NCBI GenBank assembly: GCA_022844225.1
Contig: JALHMC010000002.1
Span: 1-64,000 of the forward strand
Direction of reading: 5' to 3'
DNA: 64,000 bases
Source of the DNA: Hyphomicrobiaceae bacterium
Lineage (GTDB): Bacteria > Pseudomonadota > Alphaproteobacteria > Rhizobiales > Hyphomicrobiaceae
The translations under genes and the position numbers were made by a program. This document shows positions 17,708 to 27,609 of the stretch, one piece after another (position 1 is the stretch's first letter; each line of letters begins with the position of its first letter). Under the pieces are notes generated by a model. That model made no database searches, was not told the DNA's origin, and saw only the letters and a program-made list of their open reading frames with translations.

Positions 17708-19012
17708 CTACCCACCCACGACGACGCGCTTGTCCTCTTCCGCCGGAAAATAAGGAAGAAGAGCCGCGGCGCTCCGCTCAAGAGCACCCGAGAGCGCGGC
17801 AAGGCCACGTGTGGCGTTCTCGCGCATTTCCTCGATGCGCGCCGCGTCGGACAGAAGCGCTTCAAGAACCGGAGCAATCTCGCCCGGCGCCTTCACCTGC
17901 AACGCGCCACCAGATGCGAGAAGCGCACCGTAGGCGTCCGAAAAATTGTGGATGCTCGGACCGGTGACGACGACCGCATTATGACGCACCGCTTCGATCG
18001 GGTTCTGGCCGCCGTGGGGAATGAGCGAGCCTCCGATGAATGCAACAGGCGACGCGGCGTAGAAGGTGCCAAGCTCGCCGATGGTATCCGCAATGTAGAC
18101 GTCCGTGTCCCGATCCGGCAGCTGGCCGAGCGCACGTCGGCGGACCGTCAGTCCCAGGCCAGCGATCGCCTCCGCAACTGCCGCGCCACGCTCGGGGTGA
18201 CGAGGCGCAACCAATGCAATCAAACCCTCGATGCGAGTGCGGATCGCCTTGAATGCCTCGGCGATGGCGATCTCCTCGTCGGCGTGCGTACTTGCCGCGA
18301 CGAACCGCGGCCGACTGGCCAGCGCCTGCTGCAGCCGCGCAAAAGCCACGGGTCCGACAGGCGGCGCGGGAGAATCGACCTTGAGATTGCCGACAACCAG
18401 GGCGCGCGACGCGCCGATTCGCTCGAAGCGCCGTGCCAGTTCCGCGTTCTGCGCCAGTACGATCTCGAAATGGGAGAACAACGCCGCCGCCAGACCCTGG
18501 CACTTCTGCCAGCGCTCGAACGAGCGATCGGACATACGGGCATTCACGAGAGCCAGTGGAATGCCGCGGCGCGCAGCGGACAGCACGAGATTGGGCCATA
18601 CTTCTTGCTCAGTGAAAATGCCGAGCGAAGGTTGCCAGTAGTCGAGGAAGGCGCTCACATACGAGGGTTCGTCGAGCGGCACGTATTGATGCAGGGCCGA
18701 TGTCCCGAGACGGCTGGCCGCGAAGCCAGCCGATGTGACCGTGCCTGTGGTCAGAAGCATGTTCACGCCGGGCCGCAGCTGCGTCATGCGCTCCATGAGC
18801 GGCAACACGGCACTCGTCTCACCCACGCTCGCCGCATGCACCCAAACGAGGGCTCCATCCGGCCGCAAGATCGACGCGCGTCCGAGGCGTTCACCCCTTC
18901 GCTGCGGATCCTCCTTGCCCTTGCTTTCCCGGAAACGAAGAATGTAGGGCACGGCCGGTCGCGCCAGGCGCGTGAGCATGCGATAGGCCCGCAATTCCAG
19001 GCAATCTGTCAC
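17708..19012 (-). CDS. waaA: 3-deoxy-D-manno-octulosonic acid (Kdo) transferase
   Basis: WaaA/KdtA transfers Kdo to lipid IV-A at the cytoplasmic face of the inner membrane. Landmarks are WVHAASVGE with the catalytic Glu, TTGTVTSAGFA, EQEVWPNL and the C-terminal GGSLIPHGGQNPIEA. The start is uncertain: the GTG at 19012 gives 434 residues and a normal N-terminus; ATGs at 19060 and 19072 are upstream alternatives without a Shine-Dalgarno sequence. It is followed by lpxK with two bases between coding regions, the usual Hyphomicrobiales order. Confidence 0.92.
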   Translation of the reverse strand: MTDCLELRAYRMLTRLARPAVPYILRFRESKGKEDPQRRGERLGRASILRPDGALVWVHAASVGETSAVLPLMERMTQLRPGVNMLLTTGTVTSAGFAASRLGTSALHQYVPLDEPSYVSAFLDYWQPSLGIFTEQEVWPNLVLSAARRGIPLALVNARMSDRSFERWQKCQGLAAALFSHFEIVLAQNAELARRFERIGASRALVVGNLKVDSPAPPVGPVAFARLQQALASRPRFVAASTHADEEIAIAEAFKAIRTRIEGLIALVAPRHPERGAAVAEAIAGLGLTVRRRALGQLPDRDTDVYIADTIGELGTFYAASPVAFIGGSLIPHGGQNPIEAVRHNAVVVTGPSIHNFSDAYGALLASGGALQVKAPGEIAPVLEALLSDAARIEEMRENATRGLAALSGALERSAAALLPYFPAEEDKRVVVGG

Positions 19013-19330
19013 CCCGCTCGCTTGCCGCGACGGAGCGTCGGATCGACCGGTATGGAGCATCGGGCCGGCCATATATCAATCTTGGGTTGCAGCGACGAGC
19101 GATCGCGACTATTCCGTTGCTCGTTAACCTCTATAGGCAGCCATACCAGCGTTTGCCAAGCGCTTCTGTGCGTTTTCCGCCGCATATCTCGATCAATCTT
19201 TCAGCGGCTAAACATTTTATCGCCGCCTTGTTGATCTTTGCGTCCGAGAACCCTGTGGCCCTCTTGCCTTTTGTCGTCGGCATCGCGCATGTTAACCGCT
19301 GACAAAAGGGCAGGGGATCGATTCCCGCGA

Positions 19331-20068
19331 ATGGGAAAAATCGCGAAGCATCAGCGGCGCGCCGTGCGCAATGTCGTCCGTAGCTGGCGGCAAGGGATTT
19401 CGCAGCATTCTCCCGGCTGGGCGAAGGTGTCTCTTGGTCCTGCCGTCAATTGGGCGGACATGCTCCTCGTCGACCATGGGCTCTTCAGGCTCGCCTACCT
19501 CAATCTACACCGCCTCGGCCGTCACGCGTGGCGCTCGGCCCAACCTGCACCCCACCAGATCGAGCGCATCGCTCGACTCGGCGTCCGGACCATCGTCAAT
19601 CTGCGCGGACCTCGCGTCTGCGGCAGCTACTGGCTCGAGCAACAGGCCTGCCGCCGCCATGGCGTCCGTCTCGTCGACTATCAGGTGCGATCCCGCGCGG
19701 CACCTACCCGTGCCGAAATCCTCGGTGCACGCGACCTGCTCCGCGACCTCGAGGCGCCAATCCTTTTTCACTGCAAGTCCGGAGCCGATCGCGCGGGGCT
19801 GATGAGCACGCTCTATCTCATCGCCGTCGAGAACGTGCCCGTCGAGGAAGCGCGTCACCAACTCGCGCTGAAGTTCGGCCACATCCGCCAGTCGGATACG
19901 GGCGTGCTCGATTACTTCTTCGAGTGCTACCTCGAGGCCAACGCCGCATCGCCGATCGAGTTCTTCGATTGGGTCGAGCACGTCTACGATGCGGACGAGG
20001 TCAAGCAGTCGTTCGTGGCGAGCGGCTGGGCCAATGTCATCACCAATCGCATTCTGCGGCGCGAGTAA
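19331..20068 (+). CDS. Tyrosine/dual-specificity phosphatase-like protein
   Basis: This protein of about 245 residues has the cysteine phosphatase signature HCKSGADRAG (C-x5-R, Cys148 and Arg154) after a beta-alpha domain that contains VRTIVNLRGP. It resembles small bacterial protein tyrosine phosphatases encoded beside the Kdo-transferase/LpxK genes. The substrate, whether phosphoprotein or a phospholipid/LPS phosphate, is not known. The ATG at 19331 gives a basic N-terminus; an ATG at 19289 is also in frame and no clear ribosome site decides between them. It is divergent from kdtA. Confidence 0.82.
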   Translation: MGKIAKHQRRAVRNVVRSWRQGISQHSPGWAKVSLGPAVNWADMLLVDHGLFRLAYLNLHRLGRHAWRSAQPAPHQIERIARLGVRTIVNLRGPRVCGSYWLEQQACRRHGVRLVDYQVRSRAAPTRAEILGARDLLRDLEAPILFHCKSGADRAGLMSTLYLIAVENVPVEEARHQLALKFGHIRQSDTGVLDYFFECYLEANAASPIEFFDWVEHVYDADEVKQSFVASGWANVITNRILRRE

Positions 20069-20110
20069 CCAGGCCGCGCCGCCACCTAGCCTCGGCCTCG
20101 TTGAGCGCCT

Positions 20111-21088
20111 CTACGCTACCGGCACCAGGACATAGCCGTTGCCATCCTTGGCGATCGTTCCAGCGCCGGGCATCCCCCAATGGTAACCGGTGCAGATGGA
20201 CTTGGTGGTGACCACCTCGTCGAACACTTTTCTGCGCGTGGCTTCCGCGAGATTGGCGTCCTGATCGAACGCGACGTGCCAGCCGGGATTCCTGAGATTG
20301 ACCGGCGGAATGCTGGTCAAGTCGCCCAGGACCAGCAAACTGCCGCTTCCCGAGGTCACCCGATAGCTCGTATGTCCGGAGGTGTGACCCGACGTCGAGA
20401 CGGCACGGATGCCCGGCAATACCTCGGCGCCACCCGCAACCTGTCGGACGGTCTTCCATTGCGGCAACGAGGCCTGCACGCGGCGAGCGATACCGCGGCG
20501 TGCCTCCGGCAGCGTCTCAATGACGGCCGGATCGGTCCAATACTTGTACTCCGCCTCGGGCACGACGATCTCGGTTGCACCATAGAGCGGCTGGTCGTCC
20601 TTGCCGTAAAGCCCGAAGATGTGGTCGGGGTGGAAATGCGTGACGACGATCGCAGTGAGGCGCATCGGATCGAGGCCGGCGGCCTTCATGTTTTCATGCA
20701 GCAATCCCACCTGAGGAGAGCGGCCAGCGCCGTTGCCGGCATCGAACATGATCGTGCGGTCGCCCATCCTCACGACCGTCACAGTGAAGCTATTCGGCAC
20801 CTTGTCGTCCGGCATGCCGGCGGACTTCAGAGAGGCCTTGATCTCGTCGACGGACGCATTCTTGACGAAGCCCGGCGCGTGTTCCCGAGAGGCCGAGCCG
20901 TCGAAGATCGTGATAACTTCAGCGTCGCCGACTTTGAACTTATGGAACTTCTGCCCTTTCGGATTTAGCGGCGAAGCCTCCGAGGCCTGCGCCAGCGCCG
21001 ACGGGAGGATCTCGAGCGGACCGCTGATGCCGAGCGCTGCGCCGGCTGCCGCAACCGAGAGGACCTGCCGACGCGTGAAGTTTGTCAT
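20111..21088 (-). CDS. Tat-exported metallo-beta-lactamase-fold hydrolase
   Basis: This 325-residue protein begins with a twin-arginine signal peptide (TRRQVLSVAAAGAALG, cut near ALAQA) and continues as a metallo-beta-lactamase-fold hydrolase. The metal motif is THFHPDH, with further ligands in SGHTSGHTSY and the Asp in LVLGDLTSI. It resembles periplasmic MBL-fold proteins of the quorum-quenching lactonase/arylsulfatase-like group, but the substrate is unknown. The frame is open upstream only because it overlaps the AsmA region in another phase. The 178 bases before it contain nothing definite. Confidence 0.85.
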   Translation of the reverse strand: MTNFTRRQVLSVAAAGAALGISGPLEILPSALAQASEASPLNPKGQKFHKFKVGDAEVITIFDGSASREHAPGFVKNASVDEIKASLKSAGMPDDKVPNSFTVTVVRMGDRTIMFDAGNGAGRSPQVGLLHENMKAAGLDPMRLTAIVVTHFHPDHIFGLYGKDDQPLYGATEIVVPEAEYKYWTDPAVIETLPEARRGIARRVQASLPQWKTVRQVAGGAEVLPGIRAVSTSGHTSGHTSYRVTSGSGSLLVLGDLTSIPPVNLRNPGWHVAFDQDANLAEATRRKVFDEVVTTKSICTGYHWGMPGAGTIAKDGNGYVLVPVA

Positions 21089-21266
21089 CCCGAACTCCTG
21101 ACTGGCCTTGCGCCTATTTGGTTTACTCGGCCGACTATAAGGCCGCTCAGCGCGCACCTGCGATCGCAAAGGACCGATCACGACGAATTGAGCACACACT
21201 GCTGCTCCGCGGCGGGATCGGCCTGCAGTCGCTGCTAACCTCTCCCCGTTCCCACCGTCGGAGGCG

Positions 21267-24200
21267 TCAGGGGCTACTCTCCTGCAAAGGATTGAAGGGG
21301 CTACGTCCCTTGCTCTTGGGTGGGGCGCTGGCCGGCGCCGGCCGCGGCACAGGCGTCCGCTCGATCGCGAGCGGTGGGGAGGTTGCGGGCTGGGCTCCCG
21401 ATGCATCCTGTTGGCCGGTGCCCGGCTGTCCTGACGCAGGAGCGCCTTGGCCGATAATTTCGGCCGCGGAAGCCGCGGGTGCCTGCGGCTCTCCCGACGA
21501 TCTCGGCTGAAGGGCTTCCAATCGCAGCCGCTCCGCCTGCTGGCGTTCCGCGTCTTTAATCTCGGCTTCCTGGCGATGCGTCTCGTTCCTGGCACGATCC
21601 TCGTCGGCCTTGCGCAGCTTCTCCAGCTCGACCACCTCGCGCTCGACCTTGCGGACGGCAACCTCCCGTTCGAGCGCCTCCATATCGAGCCTGGGCGGCA
21701 GCGTCGCGAACGCGGCGAGAGGACCGGTATAGCTGACCGTCACCGCCGGCAGCTCCGGCTTCGCCACCACGCCCGAGGGCTGCGAAGACGTGCGCGGCTC
21801 CATGCGCCATTCGCCGTCGACCAGCATATGGTCGAGATCGATGGCGCCGCGTCCGGTCAACCGCCCAGACGGGGCCGCCACGACCAAGGGCTGCGATCTG
21901 AGCGCGCCGTCCGCTACGGTGATTGGAACTCGTGTCGAGCCAATGCTGACGCCTTCGGAGCGCATCGCCAGCTCGAGCTGCGCGCGAAGGGCGCCGGGCG
22001 GGATTTCGCCCTTGAGCGCCAGTATCGCGTCGGCCGCATTGGCCACTGCCGTCGGCGTCCACTTGTTCAGCCGTACCTGCGACAAACGGATCTCACCGCC
22101 ACCGGCCAGGGCGACCACCAGACCGCGAGGAGACAGGGCCGTGCTCTGCAGCTTGAGGTTAGCCGACAGACCACCGGTCGCCGCAGGCGGCCCCTGGGCC
22201 AGCTTCTCGAGTCGAAGCCCCGTGATCATACCTTCGACGACGGCTTTGACGCCGGCCGACGCCTTTTCCATGGAGATGACGCCGGTGACCTGCCCACCAT
22301 GCACCTTGCCATCCGCGAGCCGGACGTCGAGCCCGCCGGGCCGTGCCGCAAGCTCGACTTGGGCGTCGCCGATCTCGAGCCCGGGCGCCAGCGCAAGCCG
22401 TCCAACCTGGAGCTGGATCCGGCTGCCGGCGCTCTGATCGACGAGGGACAGATCGAGCGGAGCCTCGGTCCATGGCGACCGGCGGTCCGCTGCATTAGGC
22501 TCGGCAGAGGCGCCCGAGGTCAGCGCCGCGAACAATCCCTGCAACGAGCCTCGATCCAGCTTGACGTCGCCGGTCACGCGACGAAACCCGTCCGTCGCCT
22601 CGACCATCAGTTGACCGCTCGCCTGGACGCCGGCGACCCGCAGCACCGTCGACGCCAGCTTTGTGCGGCCGCCGGTCCGCTCGACCTGCAAGATGCCACT
22701 GACCGGCCCGTCAAGCCCCGGTCGCGGAGACAGACCGCCCAGCGCGAGACCGCGCGCCAGATCGGCAATATCGAGATGGATCTCACCGTTCAGTCCGAAG
22801 GCGGCCTGATCGTCGAGGACGACCCGTCCGCGGTAGGCGGCACTCAGCCCAGCTCCATCGGCGGCAGCGAGCATCACCATACCAGTCTGCGGACTGCCGA
22901 TGCCACGCAGGGTAAGCTTCGTCACGGGGTCAGCCGCGCCGGCCTTGACCGTGCCCAGCGCCTTGCCGATCGCCTTCGCCACGAGCCGCCGAACGGCCTC
23001 CCCTTCGAGTGTCATGGCGACGTCGGTCGGCCGATCCCGCCACCCCACCTGCGACTTGCCGAGCCGTAAAGTGCCCGCGATCCGGCTCTGCGCCAGCACC
23101 CCATCCAGCGAGAGTTCGTGCGAGTCGGGGCCTTTCAGGCCGACTTGCAGCCGCCCGGCAAGGCGTGCAGGAACCATGAAGGCCGCATCTTCGCCCGCCG
23201 GCAAGAGATCCGCCGGCATGCCTGCGAGGCGCGCCACCGCTTTCAGTCCGGCGGCTGTATCGGCGGTCACGAGACCCGTCAGCGCGCCTTTCGCGGCCGG
23301 CCGCGCCAAATCCGCGATATCGCCCCGCAACTCGACCGCGTACCCATCCGCCGAGGCGAGGCGCAACTGCGGCATCGACAGGTTGCCGCCCGCGAGCCGC
23401 AGCTCGGCCAAGGTATCGCGGAATACAGCACCGGCCACGACGAGCCGGCCGAGCCGTAGCCTGATGTCGGCATCCGCGGCTTCGACTGCCCCATGGCTCC
23501 CGGACTTGACGCCGGTCAAGCTGACGATCAAGTCGCGCAGGGACTGGGCCGGGTCGGCTGCCGCAGGGACGAGAGGCGTCAGATCCAGCTCCGATCCCTC
23601 GAGATCGAGACCGATCTGCTGCGGTTTGCCCCCTTTCCAGCGCGCATCGCCGGTCAGCATGTTGCGACCAAACTCGAGGGTCAGATTGCGGCCCGCCACC
23701 TCACGAGAACCGATGACCAGATCGCCGACGAGCGTGAATGGACCGTCGCGAGCCGGTAGCGCCATCTTACTGTCGCGGGCCAGCCAGCCGGCGAAGCGTG
23801 TCACGCTGGCGCCCCGCAAATTCATCCGGCCGCCGTATTGCAGTTCGGGCGAGGTTCCCTCGAAGGTACCGGACGTGACCAGACGAGCGCCGCCGGGAAG
23901 CCCCGCAGTGAGGCTCTTAATCGTCAGGCGTCCCTGCGCATGCTCAAGCGTGGCTGCGAGATTGCTCACCACATCGCCGCCGAGCGTCGCCTGATCGATC
24001 GTCAGGGCGGCCTCGGTCCGGCCTTTGGTCTCGAGGATGCGGGAGACCGCCACCGCCACCCCCTGCGCCAGCTCCAACGGCGAGCCGCCCGTATCCGCGC
24101 CGGCGATCTTGTCGAGATCGAGCCAGTGCGACTTGATGTTGACCGTGACGTCGGTCTGCTCGGCCCATTTCACGACTGCGCCGCCGGTGGCGAGCTGCGG

Positions 24201-25118
24201 ACGCCCCTCCTGCTCAAAAGACAGCGCCAGATCGGTCAGCGTGAACCCCTTGGTATCGCCCTTGAGCGCGGCCCTGAGGTCGAACTCGCCGCCGGGCTTC
24301 GACGCACTGCCGGCACTGCCGGCCGGAAGACTTCCGGACTTCGGCTGGGCCGCCAGTGAAGCCGGCAACGGCAGGCGCGCCGTCAGCTCACCCGCGACCT
24401 TGATGCTGCTGAGCACGTCGGTCGCGTCGCCTTCCAGGCTGTAGCTGACGCCGCTTTCGGGAGCGCGCACGGTGCCCTTGAACCGGACGCTGCCATCCGC
24501 AGCCGGCTTGGCAGTCGACAGCCGGATTTCGCGGGCAGCGCCGCCGATCGAGAACGCTGCCCCCACGCGATACGGCCCTTCGAGCGCTTGCGCCGAGAGT
24601 TCACCGTTGATGTTCTGGAACGATGTCTTCTGGGTGCCGTCCGGCGCCAGGATATCGAGTGTGCCGTTGTTGATCCGAACTGCGTCGAACACCACTCGCG
24701 CCGGGATGAAGCTGCCGCGGAAATTCTCGGGCGACAGGCTCGACCAATTGCCGCCGCCCTTGCCGTCGAGCACCAGCGTGACCGTCGGGCGTCTCAACTC
24801 GATGTCGCTCGCCTCGATGCCGCCCGAAAGCAGTGCGCCGATCGAGAGCCAGACCGTGAAATCGTCGGCCATGAACAGGGGACGCCCGACGGAGGCCGTC
24901 GTATCCGCAACGCGGACTCGCTCGAAGCGCACGTAGGGCACCGGCAGCAGCCGCAGATTGACCTCGCCGCCGACGCGCACCTCGCGACCGAGGAAGCGCG
25001 TCGCCTCCTCCTCGAAGATGCCGCGGTAGCGATTCCAGTCGACCATGGCGGGCGCGGCGAAGAGCGTCGCGAGCAGCCCGACCAGGAGACCACCGATGGC
25101 AAGCAAGACCCGGTTCAT
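21267..25118 (-). CDS. Large AsmA-family protein
   Basis: This 1283-residue protein has an N-terminal membrane anchor (residues 4-24) followed by AsmA-type repeats of beta-rich periplasmic sequence. The opening after the anchor (FEEEATRFLGREVRVGG, LRLLPVPYVRFERV) is typical. AsmA-like proteins are thought to form bridges that carry phospholipid between the membranes. The last 120 residues are unusual: a charged coiled coil (about 1160-1220) and then a Pro/Ala-rich tail. The ATG at 25118 was chosen because the anchor follows directly. Confidence 0.85.
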   Translation of the reverse strand: MNRVLLAIGGLLVGLLATLFAAPAMVDWNRYRGIFEEEATRFLGREVRVGGEVNLRLLPVPYVRFERVRVADTTASVGRPLFMADDFTVWLSIGALLSGGIEASDIELRRPTVTLVLDGKGGGNWSSLSPENFRGSFIPARVVFDAVRINNGTLDILAPDGTQKTSFQNINGELSAQALEGPYRVGAAFSIGGAAREIRLSTAKPAADGSVRFKGTVRAPESGVSYSLEGDATDVLSSIKVAGELTARLPLPASLAAQPKSGSLPAGSAGSASKPGGEFDLRAALKGDTKGFTLTDLALSFEQEGRPQLATGGAVVKWAEQTDVTVNIKSHWLDLDKIAGADTGGSPLELAQGVAVAVSRILETKGRTEAALTIDQATLGGDVVSNLAATLEHAQGRLTIKSLTAGLPGGARLVTSGTFEGTSPELQYGGRMNLRGASVTRFAGWLARDSKMALPARDGPFTLVGDLVIGSREVAGRNLTLEFGRNMLTGDARWKGGKPQQIGLDLEGSELDLTPLVPAAADPAQSLRDLIVSLTGVKSGSHGAVEAADADIRLRLGRLVVAGAVFRDTLAELRLAGGNLSMPQLRLASADGYAVELRGDIADLARPAAKGALTGLVTADTAAGLKAVARLAGMPADLLPAGEDAAFMVPARLAGRLQVGLKGPDSHELSLDGVLAQSRIAGTLRLGKSQVGWRDRPTDVAMTLEGEAVRRLVAKAIGKALGTVKAGAADPVTKLTLRGIGSPQTGMVMLAAADGAGLSAAYRGRVVLDDQAAFGLNGEIHLDIADLARGLALGGLSPRPGLDGPVSGILQVERTGGRTKLASTVLRVAGVQASGQLMVEATDGFRRVTGDVKLDRGSLQGLFAALTSGASAEPNAADRRSPWTEAPLDLSLVDQSAGSRIQLQVGRLALAPGLEIGDAQVELAARPGGLDVRLADGKVHGGQVTGVISMEKASAGVKAVVEGMITGLRLEKLAQGPPAATGGLSANLKLQSTALSPRGLVVALAGGGEIRLSQVRLNKWTPTAVANAADAILALKGEIPPGALRAQLELAMRSEGVSIGSTRVPITVADGALRSQPLVVAAPSGRLTGRGAIDLDHMLVDGEWRMEPRTSSQPSGVVAKPELPAVTVSYTGPLAAFATLPPRLDMEALEREVAVRKVEREVVELEKLRKADEDRARNETHRQEAEIKDAERQQAERLRLEALQPRSSGEPQAPAASAAEIIGQGAPASGQPGTGQQDASGAQPATSPPLAIERTPVPRPAPASAPPKSKGRSPFNPLQESSP

Positions 25119-25290
25119 GCGCCGTCCACGTCTTGCGGCCGACCGTCCCGGCCAGCCCGCAGTCCACCGCATCGGCTGGCTTGTACCAGCCGATTCCTAC
25201 CCGCGAACCTTATGACACAGACGGGGCGGCTTTTGGATCGGCAAATTGCCGTCGGGGGCCTTCTCCGACGGCAGTCGCCTGCGTCGATCG

Positions 25291-26082
25291 TCACACCACC
25301 GGACAGAGCCCGCCGTCGACGTTGATCGCAGTTCCCGTGATGTAGGATCCCGCGTCCGATGCGAGGAACAGCGCTGCGTTGGCGAACTCCTGAGAGGTGC
25401 CCAACCGGCCCATCGGCAGCGACTTGCCCATGTTGGCGTAATACTCCTCCATCGACACGTTTGCGCCCTTGGCCTTGTCGGCCTCGTGCCGCCGCACCCA
25501 CTGGTCGCTCTCGATGCGCCCGACGAGCAGCCCGTTGACCAGCACGTTGTGCTTGGCGCCCTCACCCGCGAGCACCTTGGTCAGCGCCATTCCGGCCGCG
25601 CGCGTCACCGCCGTCGGTGCACCTTCGGCTGGCGGCGCCTTGGCGCCCGTGTTGAGCACGTTGATGATCCGGCCGAAGCGATTGGCTTTCATCGACGGCA
25701 GCGCCAGGCGCGCGAGCCGGATCGCGGCGAACAGCTTGAGGTCGAGGTCGTGCTGCCACAGTTCGTCAGTCACGCTCTCGAACGGCCCGCGCTGCGACGT
25801 GCCGGCGTTGTTGACCAGCACATCCACGCCACCCATACCGGCGACGGCCTCCTTGTAGGCTCGCTCGCAGTCGGCCGCGGTGCCGACATCTGCCGAGATC
25901 GCAACGGCCTTGGGAGCACCTGCCGCGGCGATCCTCGCCCGCGCTTCCTCCAGCACGTCCTTCCGCCGCGCCACCACCGCAACGCTGGCGCCGGCCCTGG
26001 CGAACGTCTCGCCGATGGCGAGGCCGATGCCGAGGCTGCCGCCGGTGATGAGCGCCTTGCGGCCTTGCATGGAGAACTGCAT
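25291..26082 (-). CDS. SDR-fold protein with degenerate active site
   Basis: This 263-residue protein has the short-chain dehydrogenase fold: the cofactor loop TGGSLGIG (13-20), NNAG (91-94) and the usual C-terminal SDAGSYITGTAINVDGG. The catalytic Y-x3-K, however, is replaced: the aligned stretch APTAVTRAAGMALTK has Thr157 and Arg161 where Tyr and Lys belong, and the usual catalytic Ser region reads NVLNTGAK. It may still bind NAD(P) but probably lacks ordinary SDR chemistry, or uses other residues. Start ATG 26082; upstream frame is open but without similarity. Confidence 0.82.
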   Translation of the reverse strand: MQFSMQGRKALITGGSLGIGLAIGETFARAGASVAVVARRKDVLEEARARIAAAGAPKAVAISADVGTAADCERAYKEAVAGMGGVDVLVNNAGTSQRGPFESVTDELWQHDLDLKLFAAIRLARLALPSMKANRFGRIINVLNTGAKAPPAEGAPTAVTRAAGMALTKVLAGEGAKHNVLVNGLLVGRIESDQWVRRHEADKAKGANVSMEEYYANMGKSLPMGRLGTSQEFANAALFLASDAGSYITGTAINVDGGLCPVV

Positions 26083-26235
26083 GGGCGTGATCCTTCCTGT
26101 TGGCGAGTTCAGAATGCGGGAGCTTACGCTGCCCCGGTCAGTCGGCGCCAGATGGACGGTGAGGCGGGGGCCAATGCTCGCAAAGCATTGACTTCGGCCC
26201 ATTCGCCGGGCCGAGATTGTTGAGAGCCGCCCGAG

Positions 26236-26267
26236 ATCCCCGCCTGTGCGGGATGACACTGAGTGTC
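26236..26267. repeat. Pair of small palindromes in an intergenic gap
   Basis: Two adjacent inverted repeats lie in the 230-base gap after the CinA-fusion gene: ATCCCCGC/GCGGGAT around a CTGT loop (26236-26253, one bulged base) and GACAC/GTGTC (26255-26267). The first resembles the short palindromes that are dispersed in many proteobacterial genomes. Only one copy of this exact form was noticed in the window. Confidence 0.35.
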
Positions 26268-26312
26268 GGGTTCGTCGATTGGTTTTCACGCTCTAGGAAT
26301 GACGGGGAATTT

Positions 26313-27467
26313 CTAGCCTCGCTGCGCCCTTATCGCCGAGGACGAGGTATCCACCCGGAACCGGTGCTCGGGTATCTCCGTGAAAAGATCCACGTAGCGA
26401 TGCGGCACGGCCACGTCCCTCAGCGCGACGAGACGACCCTGGCCATCGATACGAACGGCGACGAGGAAGCTGCCTCCGGCCGCTCCGATCTCTTCGAGCG
26501 CACCGTGCATGCGGTCCTCGTCGTGGCCGTAGTATTTCGGCGCCACCAGCCGCTCGGCCGTATCCGCGCCGATCACGAATGTCGCCTTGGGAAACAGCCG
26601 TACCTTCTCGAGGAAGGTCGGCGCGCGCGTCAGCTCGACGGGTGACGTCCACGCGAACTGCGTGATCCGCTTCCTCACCGCTTGCCCTTCGAGCGGCGGC
26701 TTGTCGACGTTGGTCACCGAGATCTCGAACGCAACCGGCTCCTGCTTGAAGTCCTCGGCGACCCGCGCCAGTTGCATGTGCCCGTCGTGCACGGGGTTGA
26801 ACGACCCAGGCATCAGGATGGACGGCACCGGCGCCGACAGCATCAGCTGGCCATCCGGCTGCGCCGTGACGCGTGCGACATCGCCGGCGACAAGCTGCTC
26901 GATGCCATCAACCGCCGATGTGACCGTCTCCGCGAAATGCTCGTCGGCGTTCATCAGGCTGCGCGGTGATGGAGCGTCGACACCACAGAATCGGGCGAGC
27001 CAGAGTACGATCGCTCGCGCGACCAGATCCTCCTCGCCACCACGGTCCCGGCGCCCCTTGGCGAGCACGCCCGTGCAGTGCGCCACTCTCGTTGCGCCGG
27101 CACAGGCAATGTGGAACCGATGCTCGCCACGCCTCGGCCGGTCGCTGACCAGCGCCGCCGTCGCTCCGAGGCCGATCAGATCGGCGTCCCCCGACACGAG
27201 CTTGGCGGCGCGCGCTCGCGCGCTCTTGGCCATCGCGATCGCGGTATCCGCACTGCTGGCCTGGGCCGGAGCGAAGCCGAGCAAACCCGCCAACGCCTGC
27301 TCGTCGTAAGGCACTTGCGCCTCGAGCAGCAGCCGCGATCCGCCAGGGACCCGCAGCAGCTCACTAATGGCTCCGCTGCCGCCCCCGGTGATCGCCAGGG
27401 CGGCCTTGCGCCCCGAGCCATGCAGCTCGGAGATCAGTTTCTGCCACTGAGCAGTCGACAAGCTCAT
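26313..27467 (-). CDS. CinA C-terminal domain fused to a NadD-like nucleotidyltransferase
   Basis: This 384-residue protein joins two NAD-related domains. Residues about 5-165 resemble the CinA C-terminal domain (nicotinamide mononucleotide deamidase), with LAITGGGSGAISELL. Residues about 215-384 are a nucleotidyltransferase with the HxGH signature GSFNPVHDGH (221-230) and a C-terminal SSSAIRA like the ISSTxIR motif of nicotinate-mononucleotide adenylyltransferases. Together they could salvage NMN to NaMN and then to dinucleotide, or repair pyridine nucleotides. That is inference from domain identity. Start ATG 27467; it is divergent from the ChbG/HpnK gene. Confidence 0.8.
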   Translation of the reverse strand: MSLSTAQWQKLISELHGSGRKAALAITGGGSGAISELLRVPGGSRLLLEAQVPYDEQALAGLLGFAPAQASSADTAIAMAKSARARAAKLVSGDADLIGLGATAALVSDRPRRGEHRFHIACAGATRVAHCTGVLAKGRRDRGGEEDLVARAIVLWLARFCGVDAPSPRSLMNADEHFAETVTSAVDGIEQLVAGDVARVTAQPDGQLMLSAPVPSILMPGSFNPVHDGHMQLARVAEDFKQEPVAFEISVTNVDKPPLEGQAVRKRITQFAWTSPVELTRAPTFLEKVRLFPKATFVIGADTAERLVAPKYYGHDEDRMHGALEEIGAAGGSFLVAVRIDGQGRLVALRDVAVPHRYVDLFTEIPEHRFRVDTSSSAIRAQRG

Positions 27468-27609
27468 GATGAATGTGTTCCGAAGCCAGAAACGCGCTGC
27501 AAAACCGTGAGAGACATTGGCGGCAGAGTCAACGCCTGCCGCGCCTTGCGGCCGCCTCGCGCCTGTGCTCCTAACCATCATCAATGATCGAGCTCTGACG
27601 GAGACCGGC

